A DNA stretch of 64,000 nt, from NCBI RefSeq assembly GCF_000412185.1, contig NZ_ASJA01000004.1:62001-126000 (forward strand), written 5' to 3'. Below are positions 1-8,478 of the stretch, one piece after another. Origin of the DNA: Euryhalocaulis caribicus. Its GTDB lineage: Bacteria > Pseudomonadota > Alphaproteobacteria > Caulobacterales > Maricaulaceae. Each line of letters starts with the position of its first letter. Position 1 is the stretch's first letter. The translations under genes were made by a program, and so were the position numbers. The notes under the pieces were generated by a model. The model was not told where the DNA came from. It saw nothing but the letters and a program-made list of their open reading frames with translations, and did not search any database.

Positions 1-372
1 ACGATCATCCTGACGCCCAGCCTGCCCATCGCGCTGGGCCTGATCGGGCTGGCGGCGCTGTTTGCAATTCAGGAAATTTCGGCGATGGCGCGCAAACGCT
101 GGCGCGGCGAGGTGGTGATGGACAACAAGCCGCTGCTGTTGATGGAGCGCGGTGAAATCCTGTTCGACAACCTGAAGGCCGCCAAAGTTACCGAGCACGA
201 CCTCTACGCCAAGCTGCGGTCGGAAAACATCCACCGCCTGGAAGAGGTCCAGGCGGTGGTGTTCGAGACAACCGGCGACGTGTCGGTGCTGCACGGCAAG
301 GATATGGAGATCGAACCGGCGCTGCTGGACAATGTCCGGCGAAGCGGCAGCGCGATCCCGACGTCCGGCTAG
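1..372 (+). CDS. DUF421 / YetF-family membrane protein, C-terminal part
   Basis: The reading frame is open from the first base, so the gene begins upstream of the window. The visible part starts with a hydrophobic segment (TIILTPSLPIALGL onward), then a soluble domain with the pattern of the YetF C-terminal domain: a 'KPLLLMERGEILFDNLKAAKVTEHDLYAKLR' type region and a strand 'VQAVVFETTGDVSVL'. YetF/DUF421 proteins are inner-membrane proteins of poorly defined function with a cytoplasmic C-terminal domain. The stop TAG at 370-372 overlaps the stop of the convergent fliJ in a shared CTAG. Family assignment is by sequence pattern from memory. Confidence 0.75.
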   Translation, partial: TIILTPSLPIALGLIGLAALFAIQEISAMARKRWRGEVVMDNKPLLLMERGEILFDNLKAAKVTEHDLYAKLRSENIHRLEEVQAVVFETTGDVSVLHGKDMEIEPALLDNVRRSGSAIPTSG

Positions 373-776
373 CCCGCCATGCGGGATCCGGCCTCGTCCA
401 GCTCGTCGTTTTCGGATTTCTGGGCGGCGGCGCGATCCCGCGCCTTACGCCTTTCCTCCAGAAGTTCGTATTTCTTCAGTTCCTCGAAGGCGGCGCGCAG
501 GTCGGCGCGCATCGCCTCGGCCTGCTCGTCGACTTCGTTGAGGGAGCGCTTGATGTTCTCGCGGCGCTCGATCACCGCCTTGGCGTAGGCGCCATAGGCC
601 GCGCCCGATTGCGGGTCGGCGGCGGCGGCTTCCTGCTCGCGCTGGACGTCCTGTTCCAGCTCGTCCGCCTTGCGGCCGAGCGAACCGCGCGCGCGGTCCA
701 GTTCGGCCATCTGCTTTTGCAGACCCTCAACCTTGAACCGCGCCAGACGGATCAGGGATTCATGAGATCTATTCAT
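369..776 (-). CDS. fliJ: Flagellar export protein FliJ
   Basis: 135 residues, almost wholly charged and heptad-like, consistent with the FliJ antiparallel coiled coil. FliJ is the soluble stalk-like subunit of the flagellar type III export apparatus, working with the FliI ATPase and FlhA in the cytoplasm. It starts inside the 3' end of fliI (8-base overlap), so the two are surely co-transcribed and probably translationally coupled. FliJ sequences diverge strongly, so the call rests on size, coiled coil and the position directly after fliI, which is also the order in Caulobacter. Confidence 0.85.
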   Translation of the reverse strand: MNRSHESLIRLARFKVEGLQKQMAELDRARGSLGRKADELEQDVQREQEAAAADPQSGAAYGAYAKAVIERRENIKRSLNEVDEQAEAMRADLRAAFEELKKYELLEERRKARDRAAAQKSENDELDEAGSRMAG

Positions 777-2118
777 TGTTATCCTCTTGGTTCATACCCC
801 TGCCACTCAAAATTCCCTGCAGGCGCGTGAAGCTTTCCTCCATCGAGGTCGCCTCATTCTTGTCCTGCGCCAGGAACGCTTCCAGCTCCGGATTGAGCGC
901 GATGGCCTGATCCAGTTCCGGGTCGGATCCGCGCTGATAGGCGCCGATCCGGATAAGTTCTTCCATGTCCGCGTATGAAGAGAGCATGCGGCGGGCCTGC
1001 CGCGTGATCTGCTGCTCCTCCGGGGTCTGACAGTCCGGCATGGCGCGCGAGACCGTCTTCAAGACATCGATCGCCGGGAAACGGCCGCGTTCGGCGATGT
1101 CCCGGCTCATGACCACGTGGCCGTCCAGCACGCCGCGCACGGCGTCGGCGACCGGCTCGTTCATGTCGTCGCCCTCGACCAGGACGGAGAACAGGCCGGT
1201 GATCGTGCCGGTCTTGCCGCCATTGTCGTAACCGGGGCCGGCGCGCTCCAGCAGGCGCGGAAGCTCGGCGAAGACGGACGGCGTGTAGCCGCGGGTCGTG
1301 GGCGGCTCGCCCGCGGCGAGGCCGATTTCGCGCTGCGCCATGGCGAAACGGGTCACGGAATCCATCAGGCAGAGCACGTCCTGCCCCTGATCCCGGAAAT
1401 ATTCGGCGACCGCCAGCGTGGTCCAGGCCGCCTGACGGCGGGCCAGCGCGCTTTCATCGGAGGTCGCCAGCACGACAACGGAGCGGGCCAGCCCCTCCTC
1501 GCCCAGCACGTCCTCGACAAACTCGCGCGCTTCGCGGCCGCGTTCGCCGATGAGGCCGATCACGGCCACCTGGCTTTCGGCGCGGCGCGCCAGCATGGAC
1601 ATCAGAACCGATTTGCCGACGCCCGAACCGGCAAAAATGCCAAGACGCTGGCCGCGGCGGACCTGCGCGAACGTATCCAGCGCGCGAACCCCAGTCGTCA
1701 TGCGTTCGCCCAGCCGCGCGCGCTCGCAAGCCCGCGGCGGCGTAGCGCGCAGACGCACCGGCAGGTCGCCTTCGTCCAGCGAGCCCTTGCCGTCGGCGGG
1801 ACGGCCGAACGCATCCACGACCCGCCCCAGCCATGCGGCGTTGGGACGGACAGAGGGAGACGCCTCGGCCAGGCGCACATCGGCGCCGGCGCGCGCGCCC
1901 TCCAGTGAACCGTAAGCCATCAGCAGCGCCTTGCCGTCGCGCACGCCGACGACTTCGCATTCCAGATCGCCCTCGCGCGCGCCGGTGAGCGCACGCGCGC
2001 CCAATGGAAAGGCGCCGGACGGGCCGGACGCCTCGATCACCAGCCCGCCGACAGAGCGGGCGCGGCCGCGCCAGTGGCGGGGCTCCAGGGCTTCGATATC
2101 TGCAATTGCGCTGCGCAT
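769..2118 (-). CDS. fliI: Flagellum-specific ATPase FliI
   Basis: 449 residues, the usual FliI length. The F1-beta-like core shows Walker A 'AGSGVGKS' at about residues 163-170, Walker B '[10 protein letters not shown]' at about 248-257, and the '[23 protein letters not shown]' stretch typical of type III export ATPases. It energises unloading and export of flagellar substrates at the cytoplasmic face of the basal body. The start ATG (complement of 2116-2118) faces the 335-base region shared with ctrA, which contains a CtrA box about 100 bases upstream, so CtrA control of this class II flagellar operon is likely (inferred). Confidence 0.96.
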   Translation of the reverse strand: MRSAIADIEALEPRHWRGRARSVGGLVIEASGPSGAFPLGARALTGAREGDLECEVVGVRDGKALLMAYGSLEGARAGADVRLAEASPSVRPNAAWLGRVVDAFGRPADGKGSLDEGDLPVRLRATPPRACERARLGERMTTGVRALDTFAQVRRGQRLGIFAGSGVGKSVLMSMLARRAESQVAVIGLIGERGREAREFVEDVLGEEGLARSVVVLATSDESALARRQAAWTTLAVAEYFRDQGQDVLCLMDSVTRFAMAQREIGLAAGEPPTTRGYTPSVFAELPRLLERAGPGYDNGGKTGTITGLFSVLVEGDDMNEPVADAVRGVLDGHVVMSRDIAERGRFPAIDVLKTVSRAMPDCQTPEEQQITRQARRMLSSYADMEELIRIGAYQRGSDPELDQAIALNPELEAFLAQDKNEATSMEESFTRLQGILSGRGMNQEDNNE

Positions 2119-2220
2119 TGGGTTTAAAGGGCCTGTCCGGGCTGCAATTTTCTTCGTTGCCCGGCAAGATATGCCCGGGTGCGTTTCCCCGGCGTTAACG
2201 CTACAAATTGAATTTGCTGA

Positions 2221-2235
2221 TTAACCCGTCATTAA
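2221..2235. promoter_or_regulatory. Consensus CtrA box (TTAA-N7-TTAA)
   Basis: TTAA at 2221-2224 and TTAA at 2232-2235 are separated by exactly seven bases, the full consensus recognised by phosphorylated CtrA in Caulobacterales. It lies 103 bases before the fliI start and about 220 bases before ctrA, so it could act on either gene: activation of fliIJ and/or autoregulation of ctrA. Another TTAA is at 2195-2198. Confidence 0.75.
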
Positions 2236-2276
2236 ACGGGAATAGCCGCCCGGAACCGGGTTGATCCCCGCCATGA

Positions 2277-2426
2277 GAATCGGGAACGCGCGCGTTACCG
2301 AGTCGCCCCTGACAGGAGGTTGTGCGAATCGCCGTAATTTCGCCCCGGCGGTTAACCTTCTTTAAGGATTTGTCCTTAGCGTCGGGAAAGCGTTAACCAT
2401 CGGTAAGTCCGGCGCCACCACGATTC
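2277..2426. promoter_or_regulatory. Cluster of four GANTC (CcrM-type methylation) sites
   Basis: GANTC occurs at 2277-2281 (GAATC), 2300-2304 (GAGTC), 2326-2330 (GAATC) and 2422-2426 (GATTC), all inside the 150 bases before ctrA. GANTC is the target of the cell-cycle methyltransferase CcrM in alphaproteobacteria; in Caulobacter ctrA P1 is activated only when its GANTC is hemimethylated after fork passage. The clustering suggests the same logic here, with more sites. Confidence 0.7.
2352..2407. promoter_or_regulatory. Near-consensus CtrA sites close to ctrA
   Basis: A TTAA-N6-TTAA pair (2352-2355 and 2362-2365, one base short of the ideal spacing) is followed by a TTAACCAT half-site at 2393-2400 whose second half is only TAAG. 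They sit 50-100 bases upstream of the ctrA ATG, where direct autoregulation by CtrA would be expected. Assignment is by motif only. Confidence 0.5.
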
Positions 2427-2453
2427 GCGCCAAAAACATTCGGGGGATCATCA

Positions 2454-3167
2454 ATGCGGGTCTTGTTAATCGAGGACGACAGCTCCACGGCTCAGTCCAT
2501 CGAGCTCATGCTCAAATCCGAAGGATTCAACATCTACACAACCGATCTCGGCGAAGAGGGCGTCGATCTCGGCAAGCTGTATGATTACGACATCATCCTT
2601 CTAGACCTGAACCTGCCGGACATGCCCGGCTATGACGTCCTTAAGACGCTGCGGGTCGCCAAGATCGGCACCCCGGTCATGGTCCTGTCCGGCACGGCCG
2701 ACGTGGACGCGAAGGTTCGCGGTCTGGGCTACGGCGCCGACGACTACATGACCAAGCCGTTCCACAAGGACGAGCTGGTCGCCCGCATCAACGCCATTGT
2801 CCGCCGCTCCAAGGGTCACTCCCAGTCGGTCATCAAGACCGGCGACATCACGGTGAACCTGGACGCCAAGACCACCGAGGTCAGCGGCCAGCGCGTGCAC
2901 CTGACCGGCAAGGAATACCAGATGCTGGAGCTGCTCTCCCTGCGCAAAGGGACGACGCTCACCAAGGAGATGTTCCTGAACCATCTCTATGGCGGCATGG
3001 ACGAGCCGGAGCTGAAGATCATCGACGTCTTCATCTGCAAGCTCCGCAAGAAGCTCGCCGCCGCCACCAACGGCAACCACTATATCGAAACCGTCTGGGG
3101 CCGCGGCTATGTGCTGCGCGATCCGGAAGAAGGCACGGTCACGGAAAGCGAATCCGCGGCCGCCTGA
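2454..3167 (+). CDS. ctrA: Cell-cycle master response regulator CtrA
   Basis: 237 residues. An OmpR-type receiver domain (residues 1-115: acidic D8/D9, phosphoacceptor D51 in '[13 protein letters not shown]', K101 in 'MTKPF') is followed by a winged-helix DNA-binding domain (about 125-225, ending '[15 protein letters not shown]'). CtrA is phosphorylated through CckA-ChpT and controls flagellar, division and replication genes by binding TTAA-N7-TTAA. The protein ends in Ala-Ala-Ala; in Caulobacter a C-terminal Ala-Ala is needed for ClpXP proteolysis, so regulated degradation is probably conserved. ATG at 2454 follows 'GGGGGATCATCA'. The upstream region holds CtrA and GANTC sites. Near-certain call. 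Confidence 0.98.
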   Translation: MRVLLIEDDSSTAQSIELMLKSEGFNIYTTDLGEEGVDLGKLYDYDIILLDLNLPDMPGYDVLKTLRVAKIGTPVMVLSGTADVDAKVRGLGYGADDYMTKPFHKDELVARINAIVRRSKGHSQSVIKTGDITVNLDAKTTEVSGQRVHLTGKEYQMLELLSLRKGTTLTKEMFLNHLYGGMDEPELKIIDVFICKLRKKLAAATNGNHYIETVWGRGYVLRDPEEGTVTESESAAA

Positions 3168-3205
3168 TACGCCGCTTCACCAGACTTACCCCGAACGCCA
3201 GGAAA

Positions 3206-3236
3206 GGGCGGTCCGCACGGGCCGCTCTTTTCTTTT
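3206..3236 (+). terminator. Intrinsic terminator after ctrA
   Basis: GCGGTCC (3208-3214) pairs with GGGCCGC (3219-3225; one G-U in RNA) around a GCAC loop, followed by a T-rich tract TCTTTTCTTTT. It lies 40 bases after the ctrA stop. Confidence 0.75.
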
Positions 3237-3406
3237 GCGCGTCCGAAAACCCGGAAATCGGACGGTCCGTCAAAGTCCCGTCACTTTTCATGCGGATCCT
3301 GAATCCTGATCGTCCCTGTGACGGTTGATAGCGGCTGACAGGTTCCAGCCGGGCGATCCCGGCATGGCGGTTGTCGCAGGCGTATGAAGCCTGTTACCCA
3401 TGCCCC

Positions 3407-4918
3407 ATGGAAACTGGAACACTGATTACGCTCGCTCTGTATTTTCTTGGAATGCTGGGCATCGGGCTGTACGCGTGGAGGAAATCGACCTCCGACGTGT
3501 CCGGCTACATGCTTGGCGGCCGTAACCTTTCCCCGGCTGTTGCCTCGCTGTCCGCCGGCGCCTCCGACATGAGCGGCTGGCTCATGATGGGCCTGCCGGG
3601 CGCGATGTTCGTCTCCGGCCTGCCGGCCGCGTGGATCGGCGTGGGGCTGTTTGTCGGCGCCTATGCGAACTATCTCATCGTCGCGCCGCGCCTTCGCGTC
3701 TACACCGAAGAGGCCAACGACGCGATCACCATTCCGGACTATTTCGGCGAACGCTTCGCCGACCGCGGCCATTTGCTGCGCGTCCTGTCGTCCGTGGTGA
3801 TCGTGATCTTCTTCACGCTCTATACCTCCTCCGGCATGGTCGCCGGCGGCAAGCTGTTCGACAGCGCCTTCGGCCTGGATTATCGCTGGGGCCTGTGGAT
3901 CACGGCCTCGGTCGTGATGGCCTATACGCTGTTCGGCGGCTTTCTGGCCGTCAGCCTGACCGACTTCGTGCAAGGTTGCATCGTCTTCGTGGCGCTGGTC
4001 GTTGTGCCCATCGTGGCGCTGACCGATGTCGGCGGCCCGTCCGGCGCGGCCCAGACGCTCAACAGCATCGACCCGACCCTGCTGAACCTGTTCTCAGGCG
4101 TGACGCTGCTGGGCCTGATATCCTCACTGGCGTGGGGACTGGGCTATTTCGGACAGCCGCACATCATCGTGCGCTTCATGGCGGTGCGTTCCGTGAAGGA
4201 CGTGCCTGCCATGCGGCGCATCGGCATGACCTGGATGGGCGTCTCCATGATCGGCACGCTGACCACCGGCATTGTCGGCCTGGTCTACGCGACCCAGAAC
4301 AACGTGCCCGTGGATGACCCCGAGACCATCCTGATCATCCTGTCGGAAGTACTGTTCCATCCGCTGGTGCTGGGCTTCCTGCTGGCCGCCATACTGGCCG
4401 CGATCATGAGTACGGTGTCGTCGCAATTGCTGGTCTCCTCCAGCTCTCTGACCGAGGATTTCTACCGCATCTTCCTGCGCAAGAACGCCAGCGAGAAAGA
4501 GCTGGTGACGGTCGGCCGCATTTCCGTTCTGGCCGTGGCGCTGGCCGCCATCGCCTTGGCCTATGACCCGGAAAGCAATGTCCTGAACCTGGTGTCCAAC
4601 GCCTGGGCCGGCTTCGGCGCGGCCTTCGGTCCGGTGGTTATCCTCAGCCTGACCTGGCGGCGGATGACGCGGAACGGCGCGCTGGCCGGCATGGTTGTCG
4701 GCGCGGTGACCGTCCTGTTCTGGATTTACGCCCCGGTTCTGGCCGATGGCGCGGCCTTGTCCAGCGTGCTGTACGAAATCGTCCCCGGTTTCATTCTCAG
4801 CTTCGCTGCGATCATCGCCGTCAGCCTGATCGACACGCCCCCCTCCCCGGACATGGTGGAAACCTATGACCGGGTGAAGGACGAGTTGAAGAGGAACGGC
4901 CCGAAATCGGTCATCTGA
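3407..4918 (+). CDS. putP: Sodium/proline symporter PutP (SSS family)
   Basis: 503 residues from ATG 3407, matching E. coli PutP (502). The N-terminus 'TLALYFLGMLGIGLYAWRK' and the motifs 'GYMLGGRNLSPAVASLSAGASDMSGWLMMGLPGA' and 'WGLGYFGQPHIIVRFMA' are PutP hallmarks; about 13 transmembrane segments are evident. It imports proline with Na+ across the inner membrane. An in-frame TTG at 3371 would add 12 residues, but ATG 3407 fits the family. It is monocistronic: a terminator precedes it and a bidirectional one follows. No putA is adjacent. Confidence 0.93.
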   Translation: METGTLITLALYFLGMLGIGLYAWRKSTSDVSGYMLGGRNLSPAVASLSAGASDMSGWLMMGLPGAMFVSGLPAAWIGVGLFVGAYANYLIVAPRLRVYTEEANDAITIPDYFGERFADRGHLLRVLSSVVIVIFFTLYTSSGMVAGGKLFDSAFGLDYRWGLWITASVVMAYTLFGGFLAVSLTDFVQGCIVFVALVVVPIVALTDVGGPSGAAQTLNSIDPTLLNLFSGVTLLGLISSLAWGLGYFGQPHIIVRFMAVRSVKDVPAMRRIGMTWMGVSMIGTLTTGIVGLVYATQNNVPVDDPETILIILSEVLFHPLVLGFLLAAILAAIMSTVSSQLLVSSSSLTEDFYRIFLRKNASEKELVTVGRISVLAVALAAIALAYDPESNVLNLVSNAWAGFGAAFGPVVILSLTWRRMTRNGALAGMVVGAVTVLFWIYAPVLADGAALSSVLYEIVPGFILSFAAIIAVSLIDTPPSPDMVETYDRVKDELKRNGPKSVI

Positions 4919-4961
4919 TCCGTCCCGGCTCCAGCCGATGACGCACATATAGCCAAAAAGG

Positions 4962-4998
4962 AAAACGCCCTCCCCGGTCTCCCGGAGAGGGCGTTTTT
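4962..4998. terminator. Bidirectional intrinsic terminator (putP / DUF6607 gene)
   Basis: AAAACGCCCTC (4962-4972) pairs with GAGGGCGTTTT (4987-4997). The stem is flanked by T-tracts when read on either strand, so it can end both putP and the convergent gene at 5021-6040. Confidence 0.85.
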
Positions 4999-5020
4999 AT
5001 GCGCGGCGGCGTCAGCTTGA

Positions 5021-6040
5021 TCAGTTCGACGCCGTCCGGATTTCGGCGGCGCTTTGCGTCTGCCGGTCGATGACCTCGCGGGCCTCGGCCAGCGCGGCCT
5101 CGGTCGTCATCTCGCCATCCTCGACCTTTCCGGCCAGTTCCAGAACCGGCATGTAGAGGCGTTCGCCTTCTGCATTGTCATCGATGGCGAGCGAACCGGT
5201 TTCGATCAGCGCGGTCCACTTGCCGCGCACGCCGGCCCAATAGTCGGCCGTCTTGGACCAGTAGACCTCGCCCGCATCCGGCGCGAACCCGTCCGTGCGG
5301 TAGTAGGAGTTGATGCCCACTTCGCGCACCAGCTCTTCCGGGCCGTTTTCGGTCAGCACCAGCTTGTGGTTGTCCTGCTCGTGCCACCAGCCCCAGGGGG
5401 CGACCGTGTGCCGGTTCACCGCGGCCAGAACGTCATAATCGTCGCGCGTGGTGGCGTCGCGGCGCGGCAGCGGGCGCCAGGACACTGGCGGCTCCCAGGT
5501 GGAAATCTCGCCCTCATGCTCCCACGGGGCGACGGCGGCGTAACGCGGACCGTCATCGACCTGGTAGACGGTCTGCGACCAGGCGCCCTGACGCTCGGCC
5601 GTGTTCAGCGTCTTCGCCTCCCAGCGGTCATGCCCCTGATAGGCCAGGATCGATTCCGGCTCATACGCCCAGTCCTGACGCCAGTGCTTCACGACGATGT
5701 CCTTGCCGCCATGATTCATCACAAGGATGTGCTGCAGGCTGATGAAGCCCGGCTCATCCTCGATCACCCGGACGATCTCGGTCGTCGGCGTGACCTTTTG
5801 CGGCTTCAGCTCATAACCATCCTGCAGCGGCACGGTTTCGGTGAAGTCGAATGTCACGTCGAAATCGCCGGCCATCTCCAGAATGGCCTGGCGGTCGCGC
5901 TCGTAATCGGCCTTCTCTGCGCCCGCATAAGGCTGGACGGAAGACGCGGCCTCGCCGGTCTGCATCTGCATGGCGGGTTGTGCGGCGCATGCCGAAACCG
6001 CCAGCGCAAGGCCGGCGGCGGACGCCCAGATCTTTTTCAT
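5021..6040 (-). CDS. DUF6607-type lipoprotein of the heme module
   Basis: 339 residues. The N-terminus 'MKKIWASAAGLALAVSACAAQ' has a signal peptide with a lipobox-like VSAC, suggesting an exported lipoprotein. The mature part is rich in Trp and acidic residues ('VKHWRQDWAYEPESILAYQG', 'APWGWWHEQDNHKLVL') and I match it, from memory, to DUF6607, a family of unknown function often seen next to TonB receptors. It diverges from a heme-type TonB receptor across 95 bases that contain two opposed Fur-like boxes, so a role in iron or heme acquisition is inferred. No enzymatic motif recognised. Confidence 0.75.
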   Translation of the reverse strand: MKKIWASAAGLALAVSACAAQPAMQMQTGEAASSVQPYAGAEKADYERDRQAILEMAGDFDVTFDFTETVPLQDGYELKPQKVTPTTEIVRVIEDEPGFISLQHILVMNHGGKDIVVKHWRQDWAYEPESILAYQGHDRWEAKTLNTAERQGAWSQTVYQVDDGPRYAAVAPWEHEGEISTWEPPVSWRPLPRRDATTRDDYDVLAAVNRHTVAPWGWWHEQDNHKLVLTENGPEELVREVGINSYYRTDGFAPDAGEVYWSKTADYWAGVRGKWTALIETGSLAIDDNAEGERLYMPVLELAGKVEDGEMTTEAALAEAREVIDRQTQSAAEIRTASN

Positions 6041-6060
6041 TAAATTCCCCTATTGCGCTC

Positions 6061-6121
6061 TTGCGACTCATTCTCAATGTCGGTACAGCCTCTTTGTATC
6101 GCAACTGAGAATTACTCGCAA
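6061..6121. promoter_or_regulatory. Two opposed Fur-like iron boxes between divergent genes
   Basis: TTGCGACTCATTCTCAA at 6061-6077 and CTGAGAATTACTCGCAA at 6105-6121 are the same motif in opposite orientation: reversing the first gives TTGAGAATGAGTCGCAA, identical at 13 of 17 positions to the second. The GAGAAT/ATTCTC core with outer TTGCGA arms resembles proteobacterial Fur boxes. One copy sits just upstream of each divergent gene, so coordinated iron repression is likely. Confidence 0.7.
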
Positions 6122-6135
6122 TAAGGAAAGCCGCC

Positions 6136-8241
6136 ATGCTGATCCGTTCATCCCTCCTCGCCGGCGCCTGTTTCGCCGCCCTTACAGCCGGGGCCCATGC
6201 CGACGACGATCTGCCGGAGGCCGATGAAGACATGGACGTCGTCACGGTTTACGGCACGTCCAATCCCCTGCCCGTTTTCGACTATCCGGGCATGGTCAGC
6301 GTGGTGACGCGCGAAGATATCGAGAAGCTGGGCGCCAGCTCGATTTCCGACCTGCTGGAAGACACGCCCGGGATGCAGTGGTTCGGCGGCCCGCGCCGCA
6401 CGGGCGAAGGCCCCGCCATCCGGGGCCTGAGCGGGGGCAATGTCCTGATCCTTCTGGACGGCGCGCGTCAGACCTTCCGTTCCGGCCATGACGGCCGCTT
6501 CTTCCTGGACCCGGCGCTGGTGAAAACCGCCGAGGTGGTTCGCGGTCCGGCATCCGCTCTCTACGGTTCGGGCGCGGTCGGCGGGGTTCTGGCGTTCGAG
6601 ACGCTGGACGCCGAAGACCTGCTGGAAGACGGCGAGGCCTATGGCTTCCGCGCGCGCACCGGCTATCGCGACGTGAACGAGGAATGGCTGGCCGGCGCTA
6701 CGGTGTTTGGCCAGACCGGCCCGGTCGATGTTCTGGCGAGCCTGGCCTATCGCGACTCTGGCGATATTTCGCTGGGCAGCGGCGACACCCTGCCCTCCGA
6801 CGACGATATCTGGACGGGTCTTCTCAAGGGCAATGTCGATGTGACCGAGGCGCTGAACCTGGAGCTGTCCTGGCAGAGCTTCAAGAATGACGCCTTCGAG
6901 CCCAATAACGGTCAGGGCCTGAATGAAGTCGACCCGACGGACGTGCAGTTCGCCAATGTGGAGAAGGAAATCACTTCCGACACGCTGCGCGGCCGGCTGG
7001 CCTACAACCCGGCAACGCCTCTGATCAACGCCAGCGCCACGCTGTACCGGAGCGAGAGCGGCGTCGACGAATACGACCCCCAGACCGGGCGCACGACCGA
7101 ACGCGACGTGGAGACCACCGGCTTCCGCGCCAGCAACGCCGCGACATTTGAATTCGGCGCCAACGAGATCCGCGTGACCACCGGCGTCGACTGGTTCGAG
7201 GACAAGCAGACCGGCCGTGACAGCGACAGCACCGACGGCGTGCGCGCCGGGGTGCCGGATGGAAAGTCCGAATTCCTGGGCCTGTTCGCACAGGCGGAAG
7301 CCGCCTTCGACCGGCCGCTGGGCATGCCGGGCGAGTTGCTGGTCGTGCCCGGGATCCGGTTCGATAATTACAAGAGCTCGTCCAGCGTCGACCCGGAAGA
7401 GAATGACGACGAAGCGGTCTCGCCCCGTATCGCGGCCAGCTATGGTCCGGTGGAATGGCTGCGCGTGTTTGGCGGATATTCCGAAGGGTTCCGCGCGCCC
7501 TCGATCGACGAGCTGTATCTGGACGGAGTGCATTTCCAGCTGCCGCATCCGATTCTCGGCGCGCCCGTTTTCATCAGCAACCAGTTCATTCCCAACCCGG
7601 ATCTGGTCCCGGAGAAGACCGAGACCGTGGAGTTCGGCGCGGGTCTTGATTTCCGCAATGTCGCCGCGCCCGGCGACCGGTTCCAGGCCAAGGTCTCGCG
7701 TTTCGAGACGGACGCCACGGATCTGATCAATCTGGCCGTGGACTTTGCTTTCCCGCCGACCTGTTTCGCGCCGCCCTTCCAGCCGTGCAACGCCGGCGTC
7801 ACCATCAGCGACAATGTCGATGCGGCGGAGCTGTGGGGCTGGGAAGCCGAGGCCCGCTATGACACGGACCGCATCTCGCTCAGCGCCGCCTTCTCCACCG
7901 TGGATGGCGAGAATTCGGCCACCGGCGACAAGCTGGGCGTGCTGACGCCGGCCACCCTGACCCTGGACGGATCATATCTGTTCGAGGCGCTGGCCCTGCG
8001 GCTGGGCGCGCGGGTTCAGGCCGCAGACGAGTTCGACAAGGTCAATGACCCGTCCGAAATTCGCCCCGGCTATGTCGTGGGCGACCTCTACGCCAGCTGG
8101 GCGCCGGAGGCGCTGGGCGGCGTCCGCATCGACGCTGGCGTCGATAACGTGCTGGACCACGATTACGACCGCGTCTTTGCCGGAGTCAGCGAGCCGGGCC
8201 GCAATGCCCGCATCGCCTTCACCTACACGAAAGGCTTCTAG
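6136..8241 (+). CDS. TonB-dependent heme/hemoglobin-type outer-membrane receptor
   Basis: 701 residues. A signal peptide (cut near 'GAHADDD') precedes a TonB box 'MDVVTVYG', a plug domain (about residues 45-155, with 'GPAIRGLSGGNVLILLDGARQ' and 'VVRGPASALYGSGAVGGVLAFET') and a 22-strand-type barrel ending in aromatic 'FTYTKGF'. The FRAP motif (452-455) and an NPDL motif (487-490) flank His466 and His471, the layout of heme receptors such as HemR/HasR. It would import heme or heme-protein-bound iron with TonB energy. ATG 6136 has a clear AAGGAAAG site. It is downstream of a Fur-like box and followed at 8 bases by a small gene. Confidence 0.92.
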   Translation: MLIRSSLLAGACFAALTAGAHADDDLPEADEDMDVVTVYGTSNPLPVFDYPGMVSVVTREDIEKLGASSISDLLEDTPGMQWFGGPRRTGEGPAIRGLSGGNVLILLDGARQTFRSGHDGRFFLDPALVKTAEVVRGPASALYGSGAVGGVLAFETLDAEDLLEDGEAYGFRARTGYRDVNEEWLAGATVFGQTGPVDVLASLAYRDSGDISLGSGDTLPSDDDIWTGLLKGNVDVTEALNLELSWQSFKNDAFEPNNGQGLNEVDPTDVQFANVEKEITSDTLRGRLAYNPATPLINASATLYRSESGVDEYDPQTGRTTERDVETTGFRASNAATFEFGANEIRVTTGVDWFEDKQTGRDSDSTDGVRAGVPDGKSEFLGLFAQAEAAFDRPLGMPGELLVVPGIRFDNYKSSSSVDPEENDDEAVSPRIAASYGPVEWLRVFGGYSEGFRAPSIDELYLDGVHFQLPHPILGAPVFISNQFIPNPDLVPEKTETVEFGAGLDFRNVAAPGDRFQAKVSRFETDATDLINLAVDFAFPPTCFAPPFQPCNAGVTISDNVDAAELWGWEAEARYDTDRISLSAAFSTVDGENSATGDKLGVLTPATLTLDGSYLFEALALRLGARVQAADEFDKVNDPSEIRPGYVVGDLYASWAPEALGGVRIDAGVDNVLDHDYDRVFAGVSEPGRNARIAFTYTKGF

Positions 8242-8249
8242 GAGGGCCC

Positions 8250-8468
8250 ATGTGCGCGCCGATCGACGAGACCACAATCGCCCAATGGCTGAGCGGACAA
8301 TGTCTGGCGCTGGATTTATGGCTGGAGGCGGTGGCCGCCGATCCAATGGGCGATCCCGACCTCGCCCACCGGATCGAAACCCACCGCAACTGGCTGGCCG
8401 ATGAGCTTCTGGCGATTTGTGAAGAGCGGGAGAACGTGCGCAACACGCCACAGCGCGCCGCGGGCTGA
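8250..8468 (+). CDS. Small acidic protein encoded after the heme receptor
   Basis: 72 residues (MCAPIDETTIAQWLSGQC...). GGAGG (8241-8245), overlapping the receptor stop, forms a good ribosome site, so it is likely translated from the receptor mRNA. The sequence is mostly helical and acidic, with two Cys near the N-terminus and one near residue 57, and no signal peptide. I recognise no family. Its position suggests a role in cytoplasmic heme or iron handling, but that is inference only. Confidence 0.65.
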   Translation: MCAPIDETTIAQWLSGQCLALDLWLEAVAADPMGDPDLAHRIETHRNWLADELLAICEERENVRNTPQRAAG

Positions 8469-8478
8469 CCGGCCTGGA

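Noticed and set aside
3237-3406. Gap before putP checked for a promoter or small gene
   Set aside because: No convincing -10/-35 pair, repeat or coding frame beyond a weak TTG extension of putP.
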